64,000 nucleotides of DNA, from assembly GCA_900467685.1 (NCBI GenBank), contig UBQX01000008.1, positions 62,001 through 126,000 of the forward strand, written 5' to 3'. The notes under the pieces were generated by a model that worked only from the letters and a program-made list of their open reading frames with translations, was not told the origin of the DNA and made no database searches. This document shows positions 53,613 to 62,563 of the stretch, piece after piece (positions within the stretch are counted from its first letter, which is position 1; every line of letters begins with the position of its first letter). The DNA comes from Hyphomicrobiales bacterium (lineage in GTDB: Bacteria > Pseudomonadota > Alphaproteobacteria > Rhizobiales > Rhizobiaceae). The translations under genes were made by a program, and so were the position numbers.

Positions 53613-53645
53613 TTCACATTCATGAATATGAACCACACGTATGAA
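53613..53645. promoter_or_regulatory. IclR-type palindrome(s) in the iclR/SDR divergent region
   Basis: TTCAC-ATTC-ATGAA (53613-53626) matches the two sites before the ligase operon at 9 of 10 fixed bases. A weaker ACCAC-ACGT-ATGAA (53632-53645) lies 19 bases on. Both are 28-60 bases before the iclR ATG and about 160-190 bases before the SDR start, suggesting autocontrol and possible control of the divergent genes. Confidence 0.6.
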
Positions 53646-53804
53646 ATGCGATTGTTAAGGTGACAGTTGGCGTGACAGAGTGTGTCCAGTCAAGAGCGGC
53701 GGTGATTTTTCGCATCGCTGAAGTCCACGCGAGGGAGGAGTTCTCGCGGGCAAAATTGGAGGAAACCGGAGGGCAATGCGCCTTGCGGACGGGAGTGACA
53801 TGAC

Positions 53805-54560
53805 ATGCAGAGATTGACTGGGCGAGTAGCGCTGGTGACGGGCGGCGGACGCGGACTGGGTCGCGCGATTTCGGAAGCCTTTGCTCGCGAAGGTGCGGCG
53901 GTCGGCATTCTCGACCTCAAGGCAGAGGTTGCCGAACCCGCCGCCGAAGCCATCCGCGCCGCCGGCGGCAAGGCCGTCGCGATCACCGGCAATGTCGCAA
54001 AGAGACAAGACCTTTTCGATGCCGTGGCCAAGCTGAAATCCGCTTTCGGTCCCGTCGACATCCTCGTCAACAATGCCATGTGGAACCGCTACGGACCGCT
54101 CGAGGAGCAGACCGAGGAGATGATCGGCCGCATGATCGATGTCGGCTTCAAGGGCGTGGTCTGGGGCTATCAGGCGGTGCTCGAAGACATGACGGCGGCC
54201 GGTGGCGGCGCGATCATCAATATCGGCTCGCCCTCCTCCGTGCTCGCGATGAAGAACGGCATCATGTACAGTGCGATCAAGGCTGCCGTATCGGGGCTGA
54301 CGCGCTCCGGTGCCGCCGAATTTGGCCCGCGCAACATTCGCGTCAACGCGATTGCCCCGGGTTCTACCCCTACGGAAGGCGCGAACATGGTGGTGAGCGA
54401 AGACGCCTGGGAACGCCGCCGCCAGCGCGTGCCGCTCGGTCGTCTTGGCGCGCCGGAAGACATTGCCAATGCTGCCGTGTTCCTGGCGAGCGACGAAGCG
54501 AGTTTCATCACCGGCGACGTCCTGTTCGTCGATGGTGGCATTACATACGCATTTTCATGA
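53805..54560 (+). CDS. Short-chain dehydrogenase/reductase
   Basis: Predicted 251 residues of the classical SDR family. The cofactor motif TGGGRGLG (12-19), NNA in ILVNNAMWN, the catalytic Ser in NIGSPSS and the Y-x3-K in MYSAIKAA are all present. The Asp after the second strand (ILDLKAE) favours NAD(H). Substrate not known; in the context it may interconvert a hydroxyl and keto intermediate. It diverges from iclR and lies 79 bases before the importer-3 binding protein. Confidence 0.9.
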   Translation: MQRLTGRVALVTGGGRGLGRAISEAFAREGAAVGILDLKAEVAEPAAEAIRAAGGKAVAITGNVAKRQDLFDAVAKLKSAFGPVDILVNNAMWNRYGPLEEQTEEMIGRMIDVGFKGVVWGYQAVLEDMTAAGGGAIINIGSPSSVLAMKNGIMYSAIKAAVSGLTRSGAAEFGPRNIRVNAIAPGSTPTEGANMVVSEDAWERRRQRVPLGRLGAPEDIANAAVFLASDEASFITGDVLFVDGGITYAFS

Positions 54561-54639
54561 CCGTACTACGCGGCTGAAATCTTGAGGAGGTAGCCCGCTT
54601 CACGGTTGGAGGACCGGCGGGCCAATTGGGAGAGAAACC

Positions 54640-55863
54640 ATGCAAGCATTCAAAGCGACATCCGCCGCCCTTCTGGCAGCAACCATGCTGTCCGCGCCGA
54701 TCCAGGCATATGCCGCCGGCATTTCGGGCGATGTCATCAAGATCGGCATCATGAACGACCAGTCCGGTCCTTACGCCGACAACTGCGGCCCCGGCTCCGT
54801 TGCCGCCGCCAAGCTCGCCATCGAAGATGCAGGCGGCGCGGTCGACGGCAAGAAGATCGAGCTCGTGGTCGCGGACGACCAGAACAAGCCCGATGTCGGC
54901 GTCGCTGCCGCCATGAAGTGGGTCGACAAGGAAGGCGTCGACACGATCGTCGGTTGCTCGGCCTCGTCGATCGCGCTGGCTGTTTCCGACATCATGAAGG
55001 AGCGCAAGAAGCCCTACATGCTGGCAGGCACCGCCTCGTCCGCCTTCACCAACGACAAGTGCTCGCCGATGACGACGCAATGGGTGCTCGACACCTATTC
55101 GCTGCCCAAGGCAACCGCCAATTCGCTGGTTGGCGAAGGCCTGAAGACCTGGTTCTTCGTCACCGTTGACTATGCCTTTGGCAAGGCCTGGCAGGCCGAC
55201 ACGACGAAATTCGTCGAAGCCGCCGGCGGCAAGGTTGTCGGCTCGGTTCTGCATCCGCTCAACAGCTCGGACTTCTCGTCCTTCCTGCTGCAGGCACAGG
55301 CGAGCGGCGCCAAGGTCGTCGCCTTTGCTAATTCGGGCTCCGACTTCGCCAACGGCATCAAGCAGGCACAGGAATTCGGCCTTGCCGAAGGCGGCCAGAG
55401 CCTCGTTCCGCTTGGCCTCATGCTGAACCAGACGCACGGCATCGGCCTGCAGATCCTGAAGAACGTCAAGCTTTCGACGCCCTTCTACTGGGATGCGAAC
55501 GATGAGACGCGCGCCTTCGCCAAGCGCTTCATGGCCGCCTTCAACAACCGCGCGCCGAACGAAGCCCAGGCCGGCACCTACAGCGCCATCAAGCACTACC
55601 TCGAAGCCGTCAAGGCTGCGGGTTCCGACGATGGCGATGCCGTCATGGCCAAGATGAAGGAAGCGCCGATCAACGACTTCGAGATGAAGAACGTCAAGAT
55701 CCGCGAGGACGGTCAGGTCATGCGTCCGCTCTATTCGGCCCGCATCAAGACGCCTGAACAGTCCAAGGGTGCATACGACTATTACGAGATCACCGGCACG
55801 ATCGCTGCCGAGGACGCATGGCGTCCGGCCTCGGAAAGCGCCTGCGCCGCGCTGAAGAAGTAA
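54640..55863 (+). CDS. LIV-type ABC transporter substrate-binding protein (importer 3)
   Basis: Predicted 407 residues with a Sec signal (cleavage after AYA near residue 25) and a type I periplasmic-binding fold; KIGIMNDQSGPYADNCGPG is typical of this family. A GGGAGAGAAACC ribosome site is present. It is separated from the importer-3 membrane genes by iclR and an SDR gene but is the only nearby binding protein without its own transporter. It is followed by a strong hairpin with a T-run. Confidence 0.91.
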   Translation: MQAFKATSAALLAATMLSAPIQAYAAGISGDVIKIGIMNDQSGPYADNCGPGSVAAAKLAIEDAGGAVDGKKIELVVADDQNKPDVGVAAAMKWVDKEGVDTIVGCSASSIALAVSDIMKERKKPYMLAGTASSAFTNDKCSPMTTQWVLDTYSLPKATANSLVGEGLKTWFFVTVDYAFGKAWQADTTKFVEAAGGKVVGSVLHPLNSSDFSSFLLQAQASGAKVVAFANSGSDFANGIKQAQEFGLAEGGQSLVPLGLMLNQTHGIGLQILKNVKLSTPFYWDANDETRAFAKRFMAAFNNRAPNEAQAGTYSAIKHYLEAVKAAGSDDGDAVMAKMKEAPINDFEMKNVKIREDGQVMRPLYSARIKTPEQSKGAYDYYEITGTIAAEDAWRPASESACAALKK

Positions 55864-55879
55864 AACCGCTTCCTCCCAA

Positions 55880-55931
55880 TGCCGGCGGCGGCCCGCTTGA
55901 AAAAGCGACGCGGCTGCCGGCACTTTTTTTC
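55880..55931 (+). terminator. Terminator or attenuator after the importer-3 binding protein
   Basis: Outer stem TGCCGGC/GCCGGCA (55880-55886, 55916-55922) enclosing a CGCTT-GAAA-AAGCG hairpin, then C followed by a run of T to about 55931. The lactonase ATG lies only 15 bases beyond, leaving little room for a separate promoter. Confidence 0.8.
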
Positions 55932-55945
55932 TTCCGGAATCCCAG

Positions 55946-56839
55946 ATGTCCCCGATCGTCCCGACCATCACCCGCGTCCGCATCAGTGAAACCGCCGACA
56001 ATCTCGGCGAAAGCCCGGTATGGGACGGCGAGACCGGCCGGATCTACTGGGTCGACGGCGTCTCCTGTCTTGTCCGCTATCACGCGCCGGAAACGGGCGA
56101 GTTCGGTCAATGGGAAGCGCCATCGATGGTGGGCTCCATCGGCTTGGGCATGAACAACACGCTGATCTGCGGCCTTTTCGACGGGCTCTACAGCCTCAAC
56201 CTGCAGAGCGGCGCGTTTACGCCGCTTTTCGTACCCGATCCGGCCGACCCGCTGGTGCGGTTCAACGACGGCAAGGTCGACCGCTTCGGTCGCTATCTCT
56301 GCGGCACGATGGGCATTCACGCCGATCCGCGCGGCACGCTTTACCGCCTGTGTGACAACGGCGAAACCGACATGCTGGCCAACGGCATCCGCATCGCCAA
56401 CACGCTCTGCTTCAGCCCCGACGGCGAGACGATGTATTTCGCCGACAGTCTGGATCGCAAGATCCGAGCTTACAAATACGGCAACGACCGCGAGCCGCTG
56501 ACCGAACCGCGTATCTTCGCGGACACCGACATCTTCGCTTCCGGGCCGGATGGCGCGACTGTGGATGCCGACGGCTTCCTGTGGGTTGCTCTCGTGCAGG
56601 TCGGCCGCATCGCCCGCTTCGCGCCGGACGGTCGCCTCGACCGGCTGATCGCGGCACCCACCGACATGCCTTCCTGCCTCGCCTTCGGCGGGCCGGACCT
56701 TGAGACGCTCTATGTCACGTCGATCAAGAATTCCGGTTCCGGCCGCGCCATTTCCCGTCATCCGCATGCCGGCTGCCTCTACGCCATCGAAGGCCTTGGC
56801 GTGAAAGGCATCCACGAGACCCGGTTCGGCCAGAGCTGA
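55946..56839 (+). CDS. SMP-30/gluconolactonase family lactonase
   Basis: Predicted 297 residues of the six-bladed beta-propeller SMP-30 family. Metal and active-site residues appear in NLGESPVWDGE (Glu), VRFNDGKVDRFG (Asn-Asp) and the NGIRIANTLCFSPDGE block (Asn, Asp); LDRKIRAYKY follows. The family hydrolyses lactones with a bound divalent metal. With a Baeyer-Villiger enzyme in the same region, ring opening of a lactone product is the likely role. Its ribosome site is weak (CCGGAATCCC). Confidence 0.9.
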   Translation: MSPIVPTITRVRISETADNLGESPVWDGETGRIYWVDGVSCLVRYHAPETGEFGQWEAPSMVGSIGLGMNNTLICGLFDGLYSLNLQSGAFTPLFVPDPADPLVRFNDGKVDRFGRYLCGTMGIHADPRGTLYRLCDNGETDMLANGIRIANTLCFSPDGETMYFADSLDRKIRAYKYGNDREPLTEPRIFADTDIFASGPDGATVDADGFLWVALVQVGRIARFAPDGRLDRLIAAPTDMPSCLAFGGPDLETLYVTSIKNSGSGRAISRHPHAGCLYAIEGLGVKGIHETRFGQS

Positions 56840-56857
56840 GCCGCAAGGAACGAGACC

Positions 56858-58993
56858 ATGACAGATACACGCGCCAATGCGATTTCCGCCCTTCTCGATC
56901 CCCGCTCGATTGCCATTGTCGGCGCTTCGGAAAACGCCGCCCGCATCGGCGGACGGCCGCTTCGCTACTTGCGCGAAAGCGGCTTCAAGGGTGCGGTCTA
57001 TCCGGTGAACCCGAACCGCGACAATGTGCAGGGCTTCAAGGCCTATGGCTCTGTCGCCTCACTGCCGGAAACACCGGATGTGGCAATCCTCGCCGTGCCC
57101 GCCGCCGCGACCATTCAGGCCGTGCGCGAATGCGCCGAGCGCGGCGTCTCCTCGGCCATCGTCTTTTCTGCGGGATTTGCCGAGACCTCGGACGAAGGGC
57201 GCGTGATGCAGGACGAGATGGCGAACATCGCCCGCGAGTCGAAGATGCGCATTCTGGGTCCCAATTGCCTCGGCGTCTTCAATGCCAGGGCCAATTACTA
57301 CGGCACCTTCTCGGCCATTCTCGACACTGGCCTCATTTCGCCTGGGCCGGTCTCCGTCGTCTCGCAGAGCGGCGCTTACGGTTCGCATATCACCCATCTT
57401 GCTCGCCAGCGCGGGCTCGGAATCAGCCATTGGGTCACGACGGGCAATGAATGCGATATAGACGTGGCGGAAGCGCTGCGATGGGTCGTCGATCAGGATG
57501 GCGTCAATGTTGTGATGGCTTACGCCGAGGGCATCCGCAATCGGGACGCCTTCATCGATGCGCTGGAAACCGCGCGCCAGCGCGAGACGGCCATTGTCTT
57601 CATGAAAGTCGGTCGCTCGGAAGTCGGTGCCCATGCCGTCAGCTCGCATACCGCAGCGCTGGCCGGTTCCGATGCCGTCTTCGACGCCGTGCTCCGCCAA
57701 TATGGCGTCCACCGCGCCCGCAATACCGCCGAACAGCTCGACATCGCCTATGCCGCCTCGCGCGGCGTCTTCCCGAAGAGCGGCAAACTTGGCATCTTCA
57801 CGCTCTCCGGCGGCTTCGGCATCCAGATGGCGGACGATGCGGCGGACGCCGGGCTTGACGTCTCGCCCATGCCGGAAGCGGCGCAGGGGGAACTGAAGGA
57901 AATCCTGCCCTATGCCTCGCCGGTCAACCCGGTGGACGCGACCGCGCAGGCGCTGACCGAGCTTCCGGTCATGACCCGCTTCATCCGCACCATGCTGGAC
58001 AAGGGCGGCTATGACATGTTCACCGGCATTTTCGGCAGCGGCCCTGCCAGCCCGACCTTCGGCCCCATGCTGCGCAAGGCGCTGGAGGATGCGCTGTCCG
58101 ACAAGGACGACGTGATCAAGTGCCTGACCATGTCCGCGCCCGCCGAGGTCATGCGGACCTACGAGGAGAAGGGCTTCCTTGTCTATGAAGACGGCACGGC
58201 GCTGACCCATGCGCTCGGCGCGCTCGTGCGCTTCCGCCAGAATTTCGATCTGGCGAAGGCTGCCGGGGCAAAGCCCGACACCCCCACCCCCGCATCCATC
58301 CCAGGCCGCGCCATCACCGAGCATGAGGCGAAGTCCATTCTGTCCAAGGCCGGCATTGCCTTCACGCCAGAAAAGCTGGTGACGCCGGAGGCCGATCCCG
58401 GCCCCGTTGCCGATCAGCTCGGCTATCCGCTGGTCATGAAGATCTCATCCCCCGACCTGCCCCACAAGACCGAAGTAGGCGGTGTGGCGCTGAGCCTGAA
58501 AAGCGCCGACGAAGTGCGGGCGGCCATGAGTGCGATGCTCCCCCGCGTCAAGGCCAAGGCGCCCGAAGCCCGCATCGAGGGCGTGATCCTCACGCCGATG
58601 CTGACCGGCGGCGTCGAGACGATCGCCGGCACCTTCACCGATCCGACCATGGGACCTGTCGTGATGTTTGGGCTGGGCGGCGTCTTCGTGGAAGTGTTGA
58701 AGGATGTCACCTTCCGTGTCGCCCCCTTTGACAAGGAGGAGGCGCACCGGATGATCCGCGAAATTCGCGGTTTTGCCATGCTGGAGGGGGTGCGCGGTGC
58801 GCCTCCCGCCGATCTCGATGCGCTGGCGGACCTGCTCTCGCGCCTCTCCGTCTTCGCCCATGCCAATGCCGAGAAGATCGACAGCATCGATCTCAACCCG
58901 GTGCTCGCCATGCCCAAGGGGCGGGGCGCGGTGCCGCTCGATGCGTTGATTGTCGCGGCGGGCGCAGCAGAAAATCACAAGGCGGTCGCATGA
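56858..58993 (+). CDS. ADP-forming acyl-CoA synthetase (acetate--CoA ligase family)
   Basis: Predicted 711 residues: a CoA-binding Rossmann domain (about 10-105), a succinyl-CoA-synthetase-like domain (about 150-290) with the phosphorylated His in VSSHTAALAGSD, and a C-terminal ATP-grasp domain (about 480-705) with GYPLVMKISSPDLPHKTEVGG (two blocks) and EGVILTPML. This single-chain fusion of the alpha and beta parts is common in proteobacterial catabolic clusters and converts an acyl-CoA to acid plus ATP, or the reverse. AAGGAACGAGACC precedes the ATG. It overlaps the next gene by 4 bases. Confidence 0.9.
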   Translation: MTDTRANAISALLDPRSIAIVGASENAARIGGRPLRYLRESGFKGAVYPVNPNRDNVQGFKAYGSVASLPETPDVAILAVPAAATIQAVRECAERGVSSAIVFSAGFAETSDEGRVMQDEMANIARESKMRILGPNCLGVFNARANYYGTFSAILDTGLISPGPVSVVSQSGAYGSHITHLARQRGLGISHWVTTGNECDIDVAEALRWVVDQDGVNVVMAYAEGIRNRDAFIDALETARQRETAIVFMKVGRSEVGAHAVSSHTAALAGSDAVFDAVLRQYGVHRARNTAEQLDIAYAASRGVFPKSGKLGIFTLSGGFGIQMADDAADAGLDVSPMPEAAQGELKEILPYASPVNPVDATAQALTELPVMTRFIRTMLDKGGYDMFTGIFGSGPASPTFGPMLRKALEDALSDKDDVIKCLTMSAPAEVMRTYEEKGFLVYEDGTALTHALGALVRFRQNFDLAKAAGAKPDTPTPASIPGRAITEHEAKSILSKAGIAFTPEKLVTPEADPGPVADQLGYPLVMKISSPDLPHKTEVGGVALSLKSADEVRAAMSAMLPRVKAKAPEARIEGVILTPMLTGGVETIAGTFTDPTMGPVVMFGLGGVFVEVLKDVTFRVAPFDKEEAHRMIREIRGFAMLEGVRGAPPADLDALADLLSRLSVFAHANAEKIDSIDLNPVLAMPKGRGAVPLDALIVAAGAAENHKAVA

Positions 58994-59538
58994 CACGCAG
59001 CAGGAAAGCGACCACGACTGAACTTCCGAAGCGCCTTGCCGATGTCGAGACACCGGCAAGCGGCGCTGACTTCAAGCGCGCGCTTCGCCAGATAGCCTCG
59101 CCCGTCGCCATCGTGACGGCGGCAAATCAGGGCGATATCGGCGGACTGACGGCAACAACCTTCTGCTCCGTCTCGAGCGACCCACCAACCTTTCTCGTCT
59201 GTCTCAACAAGGGTTCGGCCGTTGCTGGACTGATCGACGCCAGCGGTCGGTTCGCCGTGAACCTGCTGGCCGACGAGCAGCACGCCATCGCGCGCAGCTT
59301 TTCAGGCCCTGAAAACGGCACTGCGGCGCTTTTCACCAAAAGCGGCTGGAGCAGCCTTTTGAGCGACGCGCCGGTGCTGGATGACGCGGTCGCCTGTCTC
59401 GACTGCGATGTCGAAAGCCGCGTCGAGGCGGGAAGCCACAATCTTTATCTCGGGCGCGTGCGCGCCATTTCGACCGCCGAACGCGATGTCCTGCTCTATC
59501 GCGACGGCCTGTTCCGTAGGTTGCAGCCGGCTGGCTGA
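58990..59538 (+). CDS. Flavin reductase family protein (FMN-binding split barrel)
   Basis: Predicted 182 residues of the flavin-reductase-like split-barrel family. The family segments ASPVAIVTAA, GGLTATTFCSVSSDPP, FAVNLLADEQ and the late HNLYLGRV are clear. It should reduce FMN or FAD with NAD(P)H for a two-component monooxygenase. The Baeyer-Villiger enzyme in the window binds its own FAD and NADPH and does not need it, so its oxygenase partner is not visible here. The start overlaps the synthetase stop (ATGA). Confidence 0.9.
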   Translation: MTRSRKATTTELPKRLADVETPASGADFKRALRQIASPVAIVTAANQGDIGGLTATTFCSVSSDPPTFLVCLNKGSAVAGLIDASGRFAVNLLADEQHAIARSFSGPENGTAALFTKSGWSSLLSDAPVLDDAVACLDCDVESRVEAGSHNLYLGRVRAISTAERDVLLYRDGLFRRLQPAG

Positions 59539-59570
59539 GCCGTAGACCCTGCGGTTTCAAGGAGAGTGCC

Positions 59571-61160
59571 ATGAGCGCTGAAAAGAAAGTCGCCATCATC
59601 ACCGGTGCTGCCGGCGGTATCGGACGAGCGCTGTGCGAGGTTTTCGTCGCGGATGGGTATCGGGTCGCAGCCGTTGACCTTGCTGGAACCGGCGTCGAGG
59701 ATTTTGCGGCCTCTCTTGGCGCGGACCACGCGGGCTTTGCCTGTAACCTCGGGCACGAGGCGGAGATCGTCGCGACGGTCGCTCAGGTCGCCGAACGCTT
59801 CGGCCGCATCGACGTGCTGGTCAACAATGCCGCCATCGGCCCGACCATGGCCGCAACGGTCGATACCTCGATCGAAGGGTTCCGGCAGGCGCTCGCCGTC
59901 AATCTCGTCGGCCCACTGGTTCTGGCGCGCGAAGTGGCGGCGCGAATGGGCCCGCAAGGCGGCGTGATCGTCAATACCGCCTCGCTCGCAGGCGTCGTTT
60001 CGAACCCCAAGCGGAATGCCTATGCCGCTTCGAAGGCCGGCGTTGTCAGCATGACGAAATCGCTCGCCTGCGAGCTTGCCTCCCGCAAGATTCGCGTCGT
60101 CGCCATTGCACCCGGCTATGTCCGCACGCCGATGGTGGCGGGGCTGGAACGCGACGGCAAGGCTGACCTTTCCAAGGTGCGCCAGCGCATCCCCATGGGT
60201 CGCATGGCCCGCCCCGACGAGATCGCGACCGTCGCCCGCTTCCTTGCTTCCGATAAGGCGCGCTACATCACCGGCACGGTCGTCGCCGTCGATGGCGGCT
60301 GGGCGTCCTTCAACCAGCCGGGCGAGGCCCATCCGCCTGTGGATGGTACGCCGGACGCCGAGCTTGCAGCGCCCGCGACAAAGAGCGGTTCCCGCATCGT
60401 CGTCGTGACCGGCGGCGCGCGCGGCATCGGCCGGGCGATCTGCGAAACCTTTGCGGCCAATGGCGACACCGTAATTGTCCTCGACCGCGAGGGCGATGAA
60501 GCCACACAGGTCGCAAGCAGCCTCGGGCCGCTGCACCGCGCGATCCGAACCGACCTCTCCGTCGAAGCCGATATCGTCGCCGCATTTTCCGAGATAGGCC
60601 GCGACTTCGGCCGCGTCGATGTTCTCGTCAACAATGCCGCGATCGCCGATCGCTTCATGCCGGTGAGCGAACAGACGGCCAGCTACCTCACCAACGTTCT
60701 CGACATCAACCTGACCGGCGCCTTCATCGCGCTTCAGCAGGCGCTGGCGCTGATGCCCAAACCCGCCGGCGTGATCCTCAATCTCGGTTCGATCAACACC
60801 TTCCTGCCCTTCGCGCCGCGCCATGCCTATGGCGCATCCAAGGCCGGGATCGACATGCTGACACGCTGCATCGCCGCCGAGCTCGGCCCCGTGGGTATCC
60901 GCACGGCCACCATTGCGCCGGGCTATATCCGGACGCCGGGCGTTGCCGCGCTGGAAAAGGACGGCAAGATCGACGCGCTGAAAATCCGCCGCCGCATTCC
61001 GATGGGCGATCTGGGGAAGCCGCAGGACATCGCGGACGCTGCGCTCTTTCTCGCCTCCCCCGAGGCCTCCTACATGACCGGCGCAACCCTCTATGTTGAC
61101 GGCGGCTGGACCGCCTTCGGGAATGCGGGCGATGCGTCGACGCCTGAGACGGAATTGTAG
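59571..61160 (+). CDS. Tandem double-domain short-chain dehydrogenase
   Basis: Predicted 529 residues, twice the usual SDR length. Domain 1 (1-255) has TGAAGGIG (11-18) and the catalytic pair Tyr151/Lys155; domain 2 (275-525) has TGGARGIG (280-287) and Tyr420/Lys424. Both have NNA motifs and PGYxRTP segments, so both halves look active, and their similarity points to an internal duplication joined by a linker of about 20 residues. The substrate is unknown; two successive oxidations, or a built-in dimer, are possible. AAGGAGAGTGCC precedes the ATG. Confidence 0.9.
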   Translation: MSAEKKVAIITGAAGGIGRALCEVFVADGYRVAAVDLAGTGVEDFAASLGADHAGFACNLGHEAEIVATVAQVAERFGRIDVLVNNAAIGPTMAATVDTSIEGFRQALAVNLVGPLVLAREVAARMGPQGGVIVNTASLAGVVSNPKRNAYAASKAGVVSMTKSLACELASRKIRVVAIAPGYVRTPMVAGLERDGKADLSKVRQRIPMGRMARPDEIATVARFLASDKARYITGTVVAVDGGWASFNQPGEAHPPVDGTPDAELAAPATKSGSRIVVVTGGARGIGRAICETFAANGDTVIVLDREGDEATQVASSLGPLHRAIRTDLSVEADIVAAFSEIGRDFGRVDVLVNNAAIADRFMPVSEQTASYLTNVLDINLTGAFIALQQALALMPKPAGVILNLGSINTFLPFAPRHAYGASKAGIDMLTRCIAAELGPVGIRTATIAPGYIRTPGVAALEKDGKIDALKIRRRIPMGDLGKPQDIADAALFLASPEASYMTGATLYVDGGWTAFGNAGDASTPETEL

Positions 61161-61168
61161 GCTGCAGA

Positions 61169-61966
61169 ATGACGAGTGAGACCACGGAAAGCCTGGTTAT
61201 GAGCCGCAAGGAAGATGGCTACACCGTCATCACGCTGAACCGGCCCGGCAAGCTCAACGCCTTCATCAAGGAGATGCATCTCGCCCTTCGGAAGGCCTTC
61301 CACGAAGCTGCAAACGATCCGGCCTGCCGCGCCATTGTGCTCACCGGCGAGGGCCGCGGCTTCTGTGCCGGACAGGACCTGCAGGAGCGCAGCTTCGAGA
61401 ACGGCCCGCCGGACCTCGGCGCGTCGCTTGCCGAGAATTACAATCCGCTGGTCACGGCGATCCGCACGGCCGAAAAGCCAGTCATTGCCGCCGTCAACGG
61501 CGTGGCAGCCGGCGCAGGTGCAAACGTCGCCCTTGCCTGCGATATCGTGATCGCTGCCCGCTCGGCGAAATTCATCCAGTCTTTTTCGAAGATTGGCCTC
61601 GTGCCCGATGCCGGCGGAAGCTGGGTTCTGCCGAAACTGATCGGCGAGGCCCGCGCCCGTGCGCTCGCCATTCTCGCCGAACCGGTGACGGCCGAGCAGG
61701 CCGTCGAATGGGGCATGATCTGGACGACGGTCGATGATGCGGAGTTGATGACGGCAGCGGAAGGCATGGCGCGGGAGCTTGCCGCCCGTCCGACGCGCAG
61801 CTTCGCGCTGATGAAGAAGGCTTTTCTGGCCGGGCCGGAAAATTCTCTTGAAGAGCAGTTGGCGCTGGAAGCCGCCTTGCAGCGCGATGCTGGACGCACA
61901 GAGGATTTCCACGCCGGTGTCGAGGCATTTCGTGCCGGAACGAAGCCGGTGTTCAAGGGGCGCTGA
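61169..61966 (+). CDS. Enoyl-CoA hydratase/isomerase, PaaG-like
   Basis: Predicted 265 residues of the crotonase family. FCAGQDLQERSF and the catalytic Asp of GLVPDAGGSWVLP are the pattern of PaaG-type isomerases (2-(1,2-epoxy-dihydrophenyl)acetyl-CoA isomerase and dienoyl-CoA isomerases), rather than of hydratases with a Glu at this place. It lies 8 bases after the tandem SDR and ends the operon. In this context it may shift a double bond or rearrange a ring CoA ester. Confidence 0.88.
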   Translation: MTSETTESLVMSRKEDGYTVITLNRPGKLNAFIKEMHLALRKAFHEAANDPACRAIVLTGEGRGFCAGQDLQERSFENGPPDLGASLAENYNPLVTAIRTAEKPVIAAVNGVAAGAGANVALACDIVIAARSAKFIQSFSKIGLVPDAGGSWVLPKLIGEARARALAILAEPVTAEQAVEWGMIWTTVDDAELMTAAEGMARELAARPTRSFALMKKAFLAGPENSLEEQLALEAALQRDAGRTEDFHAGVEAFRAGTKPVFKGR

Positions 61967-62091
61967 GCACGCTAGAGTTTGTTAGGGATAGGTGGATCCG
62001 GTGATCCCGAAAAGACAAACGGCAACAAAAGAATCGTGAGTTTGTCTGGTTCAGAAACACCGTACACGACAGTGTCTGTTTTTCTTTGCGG

Positions 62092-62224
62092 CTCCCCCTC
62101 ACCCTGCCTCTGCTTCGCTCGGCAGACCTCTCCCCGAAGGGGCGAGGAGGATCGAAACGCTGCGGCTTATTCCAGCTTCTCCCCATCGGGGAGAAGGTGA
62201 CCCGAAGGGTCGGATGAGGGGGAG
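62092..62224. repeat. Palindromic intergenic mosaic element (RIME-like)
   Basis: Outer 10-bp arms CTCCCCCTCA (62092-62101) and TGAGGGGGAG (62215-62224) enclose three hairpins: 62127-62135/62139-62147 (8 of 9 pairs), 62176-62184/62188-62196 (9 bp, perfect) and GACCC-GAA-GGGTC at 62199-62211. The layout is that of palindromic elements widespread in Rhizobiaceae. It may terminate the preceding operon. Confidence 0.75.
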
Positions 62225-62563
62225 GCCAAGACCAAGAACGTTTGTGTGGCGTATGATGCCATATGCAATGCAGATCAGAACAAGATATTGTCTTTGTTAT
62301 AAATTTCCAAAGATTTTCGACGCCGTTCTTCGCCTTCCCGCGCGCAAACCTAGCCCCGCCCGCACCTCATGCTCGCCCACTCCACTTCACAGATATGAAA
62401 CTAGTCTTCACCCCGCTGTGCCCGCTTGAAAGGCTGCAGGAGTGAGCGTCTAATCCTGTCCAAGAGGAGCAAGAGCCGCATCGCGAACGCAGAGCCGGGA
62501 CCACGGAGGGTCTCGCCATACGCGCCCGCGCAATCCCATGCGGCTTGATCGAGGAGGAGTGAC
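62225..62563 (+). promoter_or_regulatory. Region in front of the Baeyer-Villiger monooxygenase gene
   Basis: No gene seen. A TGGC-N7-GCCA palindrome at 62247-62261 and an AT-rich stretch near 62285-62320 could form an operator and promoter for the monooxygenase. The ribosome site GAGGAGGAG lies just before the ATG at 62564. Evidence for a particular regulator is weak. Confidence 0.35.
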
